Below are positions 7,683 to 16,700 of a stretch of 64,000 bases of DNA, in pieces. Both the position numbers and the translations under genes were made by a program. This DNA comes from Phenylobacterium sp. CCH9-H3. GTDB lineage: Bacteria > Pseudomonadota > Alphaproteobacteria > Caulobacterales > Caulobacteraceae. The stretch lies in NCBI RefSeq assembly GCF_001557235.1, contig NZ_LSJI01000011.1, positions 1 to 64,000 on the forward strand, in the 5' to 3' direction. How positions within the stretch are numbered: position 1 is the stretch's first letter; each line of letters begins with the position of its first letter. A model generated the notes under the pieces. That model made no database searches. It was given only the letters and a program-made list of their open reading frames with translations, and was not told the origin of the DNA.

Positions 7683-9009
7683 CGACGGCGGCTTCCGCCG
7701 GCGCCGCCCGGCCGTCGTAGACGGCCTGGTCCAGGATGCCCTGCTGCTTGGCCACCAGGGTCGGGACCAGCGCCTGGCCGGCGACGTTCACCGCCGTGCG
7801 GCCCATGTCCAGGATCGGATCGATGGCCAGCAGCAGGCCCACGCCCTCCAGCGGCAGGCCCAGGGTCGACAGGGTCAGGGTCAGCATCACGGTCGCACCG
7901 GTCAGGCCGGCGGTCGCCGCCGAGCCGATGACCGACACGAAGACGATCAGCAGATAGTCCTGCAACTGCAGCGGCACGCCGTAGAACTGCGCCACAAAGA
8001 TCGCCGAGATCGCCGGATAGATCGCCGCGCAGCCGTCCATCTTTGTGGTCGCGCCCAGCGGCACGGCGAAGGCGGCATAGGCCCGCGGCACGCCCAGCCC
8101 GGTCTCCGTCACCGCCTCGGTGACCGGCAGGGTCCCGATCGACGAGCGCGAGACGAACCCCAGCTGCATCGCCGGCCACGCCGCCCGGAAGAACCTGAGC
8201 GGGTTCAGGCCATGCGCCGCCAGCAGGGCCGGATAGACCACCAGCAGCACCAGGAAGAGGCCGACGTAGATCGCCACGGCGAACTGGCTGAGCTGGCCCA
8301 GGGCGTCCCAGCCGTACTTGGCCACCGCCGTGCCGAGAAGTCCGATCGTGCCCACCGGCGTCAGGCGGATCACCCACCACAGCACCTTGCGGATCACCAC
8401 CAGGGCCGAGGCGTTGAACGCCAGGAACGGCTTGCCCGCCTCGCCGGCCTTCAGGGCGGCCGCCCCGACCACCAGCGAGATCACCAGGATCTGCAGCACG
8501 TTGAACGACACGCTGGTCGTCGCCGCGCCGTCCGCAAGCTTGGTCGAGGCGGTGAGCCCGAGGAAGTTGGCCGGGATCAGCCCGGTCAGAAAGTCCAGCC
8601 AGGTCCCGGTGGTCGCGGGCGCCTTCGCCGCTTCCGCGGCCACCCCGGCGTGGACGCCGGGCTGCAGCAGAACCCCGAGCGCGATGCCGATACCCACGGC
8701 GATCAGGGCGGTGATCGCGAACCACAGCAGGGTGCGCCAGACCAGGCCGGCGGCGTTCTGCAGCTGGGCCAGATTGGCGATGCTGGCCACGATGGCCGTG
8801 AACACCAGCGGCGGAACCAGCGCCTTCAGGAGCTGGACGAACGAGGCCCCGAGGATGCGCAGGGTCTCGGCCAGGCCGTGGCCCTGCTCGCCGGGCTCGA
8901 CGCCCAGCTGGCGGGCCAGGAAGCCCAGCGCCAGGCCGACGACCATCGCCGCCAGGACCTGGACGCCGAAGCCGCTGACGAAACGGGAACTCTTTGCGGG
9001 CGTCGCCAT
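7678..9009 (-). CDS. Dicarboxylate/amino acid:cation symporter (DAACS family)
   Basis: A 443-residue inner-membrane secondary transporter of the GltP/DctA family, importing acidic amino acids or C4-dicarboxylates with Na+ or H+. Family signatures are present: SSIGTLP in the first re-entrant loop region, GATTKMDG (usually GATxNMDG, here Lys for Asn), and DPILDMGRTAVNVAGQ in the last transport helix, which carries the substrate-binding Asp, Arg and Asn. The length is normal. The gene stands alone and its stop lies inside the palindromic repeat. The exact substrate is not decidable by eye. Confidence 0.92.
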   Translation of the reverse strand: MATPAKSSRFVSGFGVQVLAAMVVGLALGFLARQLGVEPGEQGHGLAETLRILGASFVQLLKALVPPLVFTAIVASIANLAQLQNAAGLVWRTLLWFAITALIAVGIGIALGVLLQPGVHAGVAAEAAKAPATTGTWLDFLTGLIPANFLGLTASTKLADGAATTSVSFNVLQILVISLVVGAAALKAGEAGKPFLAFNASALVVIRKVLWWVIRLTPVGTIGLLGTAVAKYGWDALGQLSQFAVAIYVGLFLVLLVVYPALLAAHGLNPLRFFRAAWPAMQLGFVSRSSIGTLPVTEAVTETGLGVPRAYAAFAVPLGATTKMDGCAAIYPAISAIFVAQFYGVPLQLQDYLLIVFVSVIGSAATAGLTGATVMLTLTLSTLGLPLEGVGLLLAIDPILDMGRTAVNVAGQALVPTLVAKQQGILDQAVYDGRAAPAEAAVA

Positions 9010-9146
9010 GGCGCCAATGTAGGGGGCGCGCCGTTCCGCCGCCCGCGGAAAAGTCTGATCGAACCCTCAGGGAATCTCTTTGCCCAAGCCGTGAGCGCTC
9101 TTCGCTCCGCGTTCAGGAATCCTGGGGGTCGCTGGGCTGGCGCGCC

Positions 9147-10136
9147 TCAGTCGAGGCGCGCCTCCGCCGGGGCCATGCCCCGCGTCTTCCACAGCGACCA
9201 GCCCACGCCTGCGGCCAGCAGCGCCGCGGTGATCGCCAGCGAATAGGCCGCGGGGAACTTCTCCCAGCCCATCGCCTCGGCGAAGAACACCTTGCCGCCG
9301 ATGAACACCAGGAGCGCGGCGAGCGCCTGCTTCAGATAGGCGAACCGCGCCACCACCGCGGCCAGGGCGAAGTACAGCGCCCGCAATCCCAGGATGGCGA
9401 AGATGTTGGACGTGTAGACGATGTAGGGGTCGGTGGTGATGGAGAAGATCGCCGGCACCGAGTCCACCGCGAAGATCACGTCGGCGATCTCCACCATGAC
9501 CAGGGCCATGAAGAGTGGCGTGGCGAACCACACCAGCTTCCCGTTGCGGTCCGGCTGCTTCACGAAGAAGAAGTGGCCATAGAAGCCCTGGGTCAGCCGG
9601 ATGCGGCGTGCGAGCCACCGATAGACGGTGCTGTCGTGCGGATCCTTCGGGGCGCCGTCCGCAAAGAACATCTTCACGCCCATGACGATCAGGAACGCCG
9701 CGAACACCCACAGCAGCCAGGCGAAGCTGGACACCAGGGCGGCGCCGAAGCCGATCATGATCCCGCGCAGCACGATGACGCCGAGCACGCCCCAGAACAG
9801 CACCCGGTGCTGGTAGGCGCGGGGAACGGCGAAGGCCGCGAAGATCGTCGCGATGACGAACACGTTGTCGAGCGCCAGGCTCTTCTCGATCAGGAAGCCG
9901 GTCACATATTCCAGCCCGGCCTGCCGGCCGAGCTCGGCCCACACCCAGGCCCCGAAGCCGAGGCCCAGGGCGATGTACCCGCCGGACAGCAGCAGGCTCT
10001 CGCGCACCCCGATCTCATGCTGATCGCGATGCAGCACCCCAAGGTCGAGGGTGAGCAGCACCACCACGAGCCCTGCGAAGGCCAGCCACATCCAGAGCGG
10101 CTGGCCGAGCACGGCCGCCGTGAGAAATTCGGTCAT
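9147..10136 (-). CDS. TerC/Alx family membrane protein
   Basis: A 329-residue polytopic membrane protein of the TerC family, with about nine hydrophobic helices. The conserved acidic residues lie in the helices EKSLALDNVFVIATIF and MVEIADVIFAVDSVPAIF. Members are linked to manganese or other metal export during envelope protein metallation, and to tellurite or pH stress (Alx). The gene follows the small ydcH-like gene by 52 bp, probably in one transcript. No Mn riboswitch of the yybP-ykoY type was recognised in the leader. Confidence 0.93.
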   Translation of the reverse strand: MTEFLTAAVLGQPLWMWLAFAGLVVVLLTLDLGVLHRDQHEIGVRESLLLSGGYIALGLGFGAWVWAELGRQAGLEYVTGFLIEKSLALDNVFVIATIFAAFAVPRAYQHRVLFWGVLGVIVLRGIMIGFGAALVSSFAWLLWVFAAFLIVMGVKMFFADGAPKDPHDSTVYRWLARRIRLTQGFYGHFFFVKQPDRNGKLVWFATPLFMALVMVEIADVIFAVDSVPAIFSITTDPYIVYTSNIFAILGLRALYFALAAVVARFAYLKQALAALLVFIGGKVFFAEAMGWEKFPAAYSLAITAALLAAGVGWSLWKTRGMAPAEARLD

Positions 10137-10188
10137 TCTCGGATTTCCAGGAGACGGGGAGGCGCGGGCTGCGCGCCTCCCCAGGGCC

Positions 10189-10386
10189 TCAGGCGTGGCT
10201 CATGCGGACGCTGACAGGCGCCAGCCCGGCCTCGGCCAGGAACAGCTCGTCCTTCACCTGCAGCTTGCGCCGTTTCAGGTCCTGGATGGCGAGCTGGTCG
10301 GGGGCCGGCTTGGCCTGTTCCCTGCGGATCAGCTGTTCGAGCTGCCGATGGCGATGACGCAGGCGCCAGATGCGATGGTGGTTCAT
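10189..10386 (-). CDS. YdcH family protein (DUF465)
   Basis: A 65-residue basic, wholly helical protein (MNHHRIWRLRHRHRQLEQLI...) of the short YdcH/DUF465 type, with Lys/Arg-Leu heptads giving a helical hairpin. Its biochemical role is not known. It lies directly upstream of terC. The start follows a strong GGAGGAG ribosome binding site, and the GGAGG can pair with CCTCC 4 nt upstream (see 10394-10407). Confidence 0.8.
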   Translation of the reverse strand: MNHHRIWRLRHRHRQLEQLIRREQAKPAPDQLAIQDLKRRKLQVKDELFLAEAGLAPVSVRMSHA

Positions 10387-10393
10387 TGTTGCT

Positions 10394-10407
10394 CCTCCGT
10401 TTGGAGG
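10394..10407 (-). promoter_or_regulatory. Hairpin sequestering the ydcH ribosome binding site
   Basis: On the minus strand CCTCC-AAAC-GGAGG forms a 5-bp, 4-nt-loop hairpin whose 3' arm is the Shine-Dalgarno of the ydcH-like gene. Such a structure would limit translation of the ydcH-terC transcript unless opened. Function is inferred from structure only. Confidence 0.4.
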
Positions 10408-10607
10408 CGCGCCCGGGACCCGAACGGGGGGCTAGCTGGGGGAGAGCAACCGATCCGGACCCCAGGCGCACCTGTGCGGTCCGACATCACGATCACAGAC
10501 GATCGTCAGAGGGGCCCGGTCCCGCAAGACCGAGATTGGAGCGCCGCCGAAGCTCCGCAAGCCCCGCCGCCGCAATTTTTTCGGCGGGGCCCAACGGCGG
10601 CGGCGCC

Positions 10608-11024
10608 TCACATCTGGGGCGGCATCCTGTCGAACGCCGGCAGGCCGGGCCGCGGGGCGTCCCAGCTCGCCGCGCTCGCCGCGTAGACGTGCATCTGCGG
10701 CTTGAAGACCTCGAGGTCGTCGAGGCTGGACGCGCGGAGGAACAGCATGCCGGGCAGGGCCGGGTTCGTGGAGAAGACCGGAGCGCCGCAGTTGGGGCAA
10801 AAGGCGCGGGTCACGGGATTGCCGCTGTCGGAGGGGCGCACATAGCCCTTCACGTCACCCGTGAGGCTCACGGACGACTCTGGAACGGCCAGATGGGACG
10901 AATGACCCGATCCGCTGGAGCGGCGGCAGTCCTCGCAGTGGCAGTGACCCGCCATCATCGGCTCGGCGTCGCAGGTATAGCGCACGGCGCCGCACAGGCA
11001 GCCGCCGGAGAAAGGCGTCGGCAA
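10608..11024 (-). CDS. GFA family glutathione-dependent aldehyde-type enzyme
   Basis: 138 residues with the zinc-cysteine pattern of the glutathione-dependent formaldehyde-activating (GFA/CENP-V) family: CLCGAV near the N-terminus, CHCEDCRR in the middle and FCPNCGAPVF towards the C-terminus. Members bind Zn and are thought to act on S-hydroxymethyl-glutathione or related thiol adducts; many are uncharacterised. The start is TTG at 11024, preceded by GAGGGA. It is divergent from a TetR gene with a 30-bp palindrome between them, so its expression is probably repressed by that TetR. Confidence 0.87.
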   Translation of the reverse strand: MPTPFSGGCLCGAVRYTCDAEPMMAGHCHCEDCRRSSGSGHSSHLAVPESSVSLTGDVKGYVRPSDSGNPVTRAFCPNCGAPVFSTNPALPGMLFLRASSLDDLEVFKPQMHVYAASAASWDAPRPGLPAFDRMPPQM

Positions 11025-11072
11025 CGGAAACTCCCTCGATAAAGATCGCTGACGCCCTTTGTGTTGGGCTCG

Positions 11073-11102
11073 CCCAGAATATGTTCAAGAACATATTCTG
11101 GG
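11073..11102. promoter_or_regulatory. Palindromic operator between GFA gene and TetR gene
   Basis: A perfect inverted repeat: arms CCCAGAATATGTTC (11073-11086) and GAACATATTCTGGG (11089-11102) separated by AA. It is markedly AT-richer than its surroundings and lies 48 bp before the GFA start and 32 bp before the TetR start. Length and symmetry fit a TetR dimer site controlling both genes. Confidence 0.75.
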
Positions 11103-11134
11103 TCGCTGTAGTGGCTCCCGGGGGAGGTGTTGGA

Positions 11135-11761
11135 TTGCCCTATCGGCCCGAGCACAAGTCCGAGACCCGCGCCCGCATCGTCGAGTGTGCGCGCGTGCTC
11201 TTCAATCGCCACGGCTACGACAACGTGACGATCGACATGCTGATGGAGGCGGCGTCGCTGACGCGCGGCGGCTTCTATCATCACTTCCGGAACAAGGAGG
11301 AGGTGTTCGGCGAAGCGGTCGCCAGCTTCCTGATGGGGCGCGGCGCGAGGTGGCGTGCGGAGGCGGGCGTCAATCCCCTGGATCCCGCCGTCGAAGACGG
11401 CGCCAACATGCTGCGAAGCTACCTGTCCGCCGAGCATCTGGGCGACTTGGAGGGGCAATGCCCGATGATCGCGCTGCCCTCCGACGTGGGTCGCGCGGGT
11501 CCGGCGGTGCGGGAGGCCTACAAATACCTGCTGGAGGCCATGGTCGGCCTTTATGAACGGGCCTTACCGAGCGGAACCATGGACCGAAGGACGACGGCTC
11601 TGGCCCTGGCCGCCCTGAGCGTCGGCGGCATGGTGCTTGCGCGGACCCTGCCCGAGAACGAACTGGTTGGCGAAGTTCGCGACGCCGCCTTGGCCAAGGC
11701 CCTGGAATTGTTGGGCCCCGGCCAGGCGACGCGAGCCGGGGCGCCGGGCGGGTCCGCCTAG
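11135..11761 (+). CDS. TetR/AcrR family repressor (GFA-linked)
   Basis: 208 residues from the TTG at 11135. The N-terminal TetR helix-turn-helix reads ETRARIVECARVLF, then TRGGFYHHFRNKEEVF, and a helical ligand domain follows. A longer frame begins at ATG 11081, but that ATG lies inside the palindrome. The TTG has GGGGAGG 7 nt upstream and begins just before the conserved part, so it is preferred. It most likely represses itself and the divergent GFA gene, with an aldehyde- or quinone-like inducer (inference). Its stop overlaps that of the convergent TetR gene by 2 bp. Confidence 0.87.
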   Translation: MPYRPEHKSETRARIVECARVLFNRHGYDNVTIDMLMEAASLTRGGFYHHFRNKEEVFGEAVASFLMGRGARWRAEAGVNPLDPAVEDGANMLRSYLSAEHLGDLEGQCPMIALPSDVGRAGPAVREAYKYLLEAMVGLYERALPSGTMDRRTTALALAALSVGGMVLARTLPENELVGEVRDAALAKALELLGPGQATRAGAPGGSA

Positions 11762-12363
11762 CCCAGGAACGCCTTGATCAGCGTCCGCGCGGTGGTGGCC
11801 ATCGAGCGGACGGGGCCGGATTCCTGCAAGGTCACGCGCGAGACGTGGCCGCCCTCCAGCAGCATCATCAGGGCGTCGGCCAGGCCGCTGTCCTTGGCGC
11901 CGGCCGCGGCCGCCATCTCGGCGAGCCGGCGGTGCATCTCGCGCTTGTGCTCCACGGCCACCATCCGCGCCGGGTGGTCGGGCTCGTGCAGCTCCAGGGC
12001 CGCGTTCGACAGCGCGCAGCCGTGGCTGTCCTCGCAGGTCTTGTTGGCGAAGCCCTCGAACAGCGCCTCCAGCTGGCGGCGCGGGTCGCCGGCGTAGGGG
12101 GCGATCACCTCGTCCCACCAGGCCAGGCCGTTGCGCGATTCCTCGCGCAGGCATTCGGCCACCAGTTCGTCCTTGGACGGGAAGTTCCGGTACAGCGTCA
12201 TCTTGGTCGCGCCGGCCTCGGCCGCGATGGTCTCGACCCCCACGGCCCGGATGCCGCGCTCGTAGAACAGTTCCTTGGCCGTATCGAAGATCCGGTCGCG
12301 GGCCGACTTTCGCGTGAGGCCGGCGGTGTCCGCCGCGCCGCTGCGATCAGCTTCCATCCCCAT
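11758..12363 (-). CDS. TetR/AcrR family repressor (efflux-linked)
   Basis: 201 residues. The helix-turn-helix at about 20-66 (SARDRIFDTAKELFYERG, then TKMTLYRNFPSKDELV) is a clear TetR signature; the C-terminal half is helical. It is divergent from the RND efflux operon at 12519, so it is the probable local repressor, acting at the TGACCGGTCA palindrome in the 155-bp gap. The stop overlaps the convergent TetR gene. Inducers are unknown. Confidence 0.88.
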   Translation of the reverse strand: MGMEADRSGAADTAGLTRKSARDRIFDTAKELFYERGIRAVGVETIAAEAGATKMTLYRNFPSKDELVAECLREESRNGLAWWDEVIAPYAGDPRRQLEALFEGFANKTCEDSHGCALSNAALELHEPDHPARMVAVEHKREMHRRLAEMAAAAGAKDSGLADALMMLLEGGHVSRVTLQESGPVRSMATTARTLIKAFLG

Positions 12364-12394
12364 TTTTATCGTTGTCCTTCCATTGACGTGCGAG

Positions 12395-12404
12395 TGACCG
12401 GTCA
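12395..12404. promoter_or_regulatory. Candidate TetR operator for the RND operon
   Basis: TGACCGGTCA is a perfect 10-bp palindrome, followed about 30 bp on by a looser ACCGAACGGT repeat. Both sit between the divergent TetR gene and the efflux adaptor gene. This is the usual place and symmetry for an AcrR-type operator. Confidence 0.5.
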
Positions 12405-12518
12405 GTATCTATTGCGCAGATGATACCGAACGGTCTCGTCACATCTTCAATGTGCGCCTAGGCGAACCGGTTTTCAAGCGCCGGGCCCTGCGGCGCAAAA
12501 TCACTCCCGGAGACGGTC

Positions 12519-13712
12519 ATGCGTGTGTGGACCCTGGCGCGGACAGGCGCCCTTCTGGCTCTTTCTTTGTTCGTCGCCGGCTGCGGCGCCCAGGCCCAGG
12601 ACAAGGCGGGCGAGCCCCCGCCGCCGCAGGTCACCACCGCCGCCGTGGTCACCCGGGACCTGCGCCCCTGGGACGAGTTCACCGGCCGGCTGGAGGCCGT
12701 CGATACGGTTCAGGTCCGCCCGCGGGTCGGCGGCTACGTGGATGGCGTCCGCTTCACCGAAGGCGCCGTGGTCCGGCAGGGCCAGGTGCTGTTCCAGATC
12801 GACCCGCGCCCGTTCCAGGCCGAGGTCGCGCGCCTGACCGCCGAGGTGGCGGCCAACCGGGCCAAGCTGGAGCTCGCCGCCGCCAACCGCCAGCGCGCCG
12901 AACGCCTGGTCGAGGAACAGGCCCTGTCGCGCAGCGAGTACGACCGCCTGGTGTCGGAGGAGAAGGCCCAGCGCGCCGTCCTGGACGCCGCCGCCGCGGC
13001 GCTGGACTCGGCACGGCTCAATCTGGAATTCACCCGCATCACGGCCCCGATCAGCGGCCGCGTCTCTCGGGCCATCGTCACGCCGGGCAACCTGGTCACC
13101 AGCGCCGACGTCCTGACCACCGTGGTCTCGGACACGCCGATCTACGCCACCTTCAACGCCGACGAGCAGACCTACCTGCGCTACGCCGCCTCGGCGCGCA
13201 GCCGGCCGGGGCCGGTCTATCTCGGCCTGATGACCGACGAGGGCTACCCGCATGAGGGCCGGCTGGTGTTCGTCGACAACGTCGTCAACGCTCGGAGCGG
13301 CACCATCCAGGGGCGGGCGCTGTTCCAGAACGCCGACGGCCGGTTCACCCCGGGTCTCTTCGCCCGCATCAAGCTGGTGGGCGAGACGGCCGAGCCGACG
13401 GCCCTGGTCCCCGACCGCGCCATCGCGGCCGACCTCGGCAAGCGCTTCGTCCTCGCCGTGGGGCCGGGCGACGTGGCCCAGTACCGGGCCATTGAGGTGG
13501 GCCCGCGGGTCGGCGACCTGCGGATCGTCCGCAGCGGCTTGAAGCCCGGCGAGGTCATCATCGTCGGCGGCGGCCAGCGCGTGAAGCCCGGCCAGAAGGT
13601 CGCGCCCACCCGCACCGTGATCAAGCTGCCCGAAGCCGAACTGGCCCAGGTCGAGGCCCGCCCCGCGCGGATCGCCCTGGCCGATACGAAGGCTGCGACG
13701 AGCGCCCGCTAG
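12519..13712 (+). CDS. RND efflux periplasmic adaptor lipoprotein (MexE/AcrA type)
   Basis: 397 residues. The lipoprotein signal peptide ends in VAGC (lipidated Cys about residue 22). The HlyD-like membrane-fusion architecture follows: a lipoyl half-motif (VQVRPRVGGYVDGVRFTEGAVVRQGQVLFQID), an alpha-helical hairpin near 100-165, the second lipoyl half, then beta-barrel and membrane-proximal domains. It bridges the inner-membrane pump and the outer-membrane channel. First gene of a three-gene operon, 48 bp before the pump. Confidence 0.94.
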   Translation: MRVWTLARTGALLALSLFVAGCGAQAQDKAGEPPPPQVTTAAVVTRDLRPWDEFTGRLEAVDTVQVRPRVGGYVDGVRFTEGAVVRQGQVLFQIDPRPFQAEVARLTAEVAANRAKLELAAANRQRAERLVEEQALSRSEYDRLVSEEKAQRAVLDAAAAALDSARLNLEFTRITAPISGRVSRAIVTPGNLVTSADVLTTVVSDTPIYATFNADEQTYLRYAASARSRPGPVYLGLMTDEGYPHEGRLVFVDNVVNARSGTIQGRALFQNADGRFTPGLFARIKLVGETAEPTALVPDRAIAADLGKRFVLAVGPGDVAQYRAIEVGPRVGDLRIVRSGLKPGEVIIVGGGQRVKPGQKVAPTRTVIKLPEAELAQVEARPARIALADTKAATSAR

Positions 13713-13760
13713 GCGTCGTCGCAAGCCCCCCTTTCCGAACTCACGCCCGGACTCCGTCCA

Positions 13761-16700
13761 ATGAACTTCTCGCAGTTCTTCGTGAACCGCCCGCGCTTCG
13801 CTGCGGTGCTCTCGATCATCATCTTCGTGGTCGGCCTCATCGCCCTGCCGCGCCTGCCGATCAGCGAATATCCCGAGGTCGTGCCGCCCACGGTCGTGGT
13901 CCGCGCCGTCTATCCGGGCGCCAATCCCGCCACCATCGCCGAGACGGTGGCCTCGCCGCTGGAACAGGCGATCAACGGCGTGGAGGGGATGCTCTACCAG
14001 TCGTCCCAGACCACCGCCGACGGGGTGATGACGCTCACCGTCACCTTCGCGCTTGGGGTCGACCTGGATAAGGCCCAGGTCCAGGTCCAGAACCGCGTGG
14101 CGCAGACCTTGCCCAAGCTGCCGCAGGAAGTGCAGCGCGCGGGCGTGGTGACCAACAAGGCCTCGCCCGACCTGACCATGGTCGTCCACCTGATCTCGCC
14201 CGATCAGCGCTACGACATGCTGTACCTGTCCAACTACGCCCAGCTGCGGGTCCGCGACCAGCTCGCCCGCCTGGAGGGCGTGGGCGACGTGCAGATGTTC
14301 GGCTCCGGGCCCTACGCCATGCGCGTCTGGCTGGATCCCGAGAAGGTGGCGGCCCGCGGCCTGACCGCCGGCGACGTGATCCGCGCGATCCGCGAGCAGA
14401 ACGTCCAGATCGCCGCCGGCCAGCTCGGCGCGCCGCCCGCGCCTGGGGCGGCGGATTTCCAGGTGGCCATCAACGCCCAGGGCCGCCTCAGCGACGAGGA
14501 GGACTTCCGCAACATCATCATCCGCACGGGCGCCGCCGGCGAGATCACCCGCCTGGGCGACGTCTCGCGCGTGGAACTGGGCTCCAACAGCTACGCCCTG
14601 CGTTCGCTCCTGAACAACAAGCCGGCCATCGCCCTGCCGATCTTCCAACGCCCCGGCTCCAACGCCCTCGATATCTCCACCCAGGTCCGCGAGACCATGG
14701 AGACGCTGAAGAAGGACTTCCCGGAAGGCGTCGACTATCGGATCGCCTACGACCCTACCGTCTTCGTCCGCGGCTCGATCGATGCGGTCACCCACACCCT
14801 GGCCGAGGCCATCCTGCTGGTGGTGCTGGTGGTGGTGCTGTTCCTGCAGAGCTGGCGCGCGTCGGTGATCCCGCTGATCGCCGTGCCCGTCTCGCTGGTG
14901 GGCGCCTTCGCCGTCATGCACATGATGGGCTTCGGGCTGAACACCCTGACCCTGTTCGGCATGGTCCTGGCCATTGGGGTGGTCGTGGACGACGCCATCG
15001 TGGTGGTCGAGAACGTCGAGCGGAACATCGAGCTGGGTCTGGCGCCCGCCGAGGCGGCCCGCCGGGCCATGACCGAGGTCACCGGCCCGATCATCTCCAC
15101 CGCCCTGGTGCTGTGCGCGGTCTTCATCCCCACCGCCTTCATCAGCGGCCTGACCGGCCAGTTCTATCGCCAGTTCGCCCTGACCATCGCGATCAGCACC
15201 CTGATCTCGGCGTTCAACTCGCTGACCCTGTCGCCGGCCCTGGCGGCGGTGCTGCTGAAGCCGCATGGCGCGCCCAAGGACCGGTTCCAGCGCCTGATCG
15301 ACCGCGGCTTCGGCTGGCTGTTCGGCCCCTTCAACCGCTTCTTCGCCCGCGCCTCCGACGGCTACGTGGGCGGGGTGGGGCGGCTGCTCGGCCGTTCGAA
15401 GGCCGCGCTGGCGGTCTATGTGGTGCTGATCGGCTTCACCGGCCTGGTGTTCGCCACCACCCCGTCCGGCTTCGTGCCGCCGCAGGACAAGCAGTACCTG
15501 GTGGCCGCCGCCCAGCTTCCGGACGCCGCCTCGCTCGACCGCACCGAAGCCGTCATCCGCCAGATGAGCGACATCGCCCTGAAGACCCCGGGCGTCGAGG
15601 ACGCCATCGCCTTCCCCGGCCTGTCGATCAACGGCTTCACCAACAGCCCCAACGCCGGGATCGTCTTCGTCACCCTGAAACCCTTCGACGAGCGCAAGGG
15701 CAAGGCTCTCTCCGGCGTCGCCCTGACCGAGCAGCTCAACGCCAAGTTCGGGGCGATCCAGGACGCCAACGTAGCGGTCTTCGCGCCGCCGCCGGTGATG
15801 GGCCTGGGCCAGATCGGCGGCTTCAAGATCCAGATCGAGGACCGCGCCGGCGTCGGGGCGGAAGAGCTCTACAAGCAGACCCAGGCCGTGGTGGAAGCGG
15901 CCTCGAAGGAGCCTAGCCTGGCCGGCGTCTTCTCCGGCTTCCAGATCAACGTACCCCAGGTCACCGCCGACATCGACCGCGAGAAGGCGAGGGCGCAGGG
16001 CATGTCGCTGACCGACCTCTTCGAGACCATGCAGGTCTATCTGGGATCGCTCTATGTGAACGATTTCAACCGCTTCGGCCGGACTTATGAGGTAGACGTG
16101 CAGGCCGACCAGAAGTTCCGGCTGGATCCGGAGGACGTCCTGCGCCTGCAGACCCGCAACGGGGCGGGCGACATGATCCCGCTGGGCGCCTTCGTGACCC
16201 TGCGCCACACGTCCGGGCCGGATCGCGTGCCGCACTACAACGGCTACCTCTCCGCCGAGATCAACGGCGGTCCAGCCCCGGGCTACAGCTCGGGCCAGGC
16301 CGAGGCGGCCATGGAGCGGATCGCCCGCGAGACCCTGCCCAATGGCATGAGCTACGAGTGGACCGACCTGACCTACCAGCAGATCCTGGCGGGCAACACG
16401 GCGATCTACATCTTCCCGCTCTGCGTGCTGCTGGCCTTCCTGGTGCTGGCCGCCCAGTACGAGAGCTGGACCCTGCCGCTGGTGGTCATCCTGATCGTGC
16501 CGATGTGCCTGCTCTGCGCGCTGGTGGGCGTGCGGCTGACGGGCGGCGACAACAACATATTCACCCAGATAGGTTTGATTGTCCTCGTCGGCCTCGCCTG
16601 CAAGAACGCGATCTTGATCGTTGAATTTGCACGGGAAAAGGAGGCACATGGGGTCCCCACCTGGGACGCCGTGCTCGAGGCCTGCCGCCTCCGCCTGCGC

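Noticed and set aside
10394..10432. tRNA-Cys-like 3' end (CGCGCCTCCA after a GTTCG loop) in the ydcH leader
   Set aside because: The ten-base match to a tRNA-Cys acceptor end is striking, but the T-stem does not pair and no anticodon arm lies upstream. The CCTCC is better explained by pairing with the ribosome site.
10387..10607. Manganese (yybP-ykoY) riboswitch before ydcH-terC
   Set aside because: I could not find the conserved GGGGAGUA-type core or its second half in the leader; only unrelated GC-rich stems are present.
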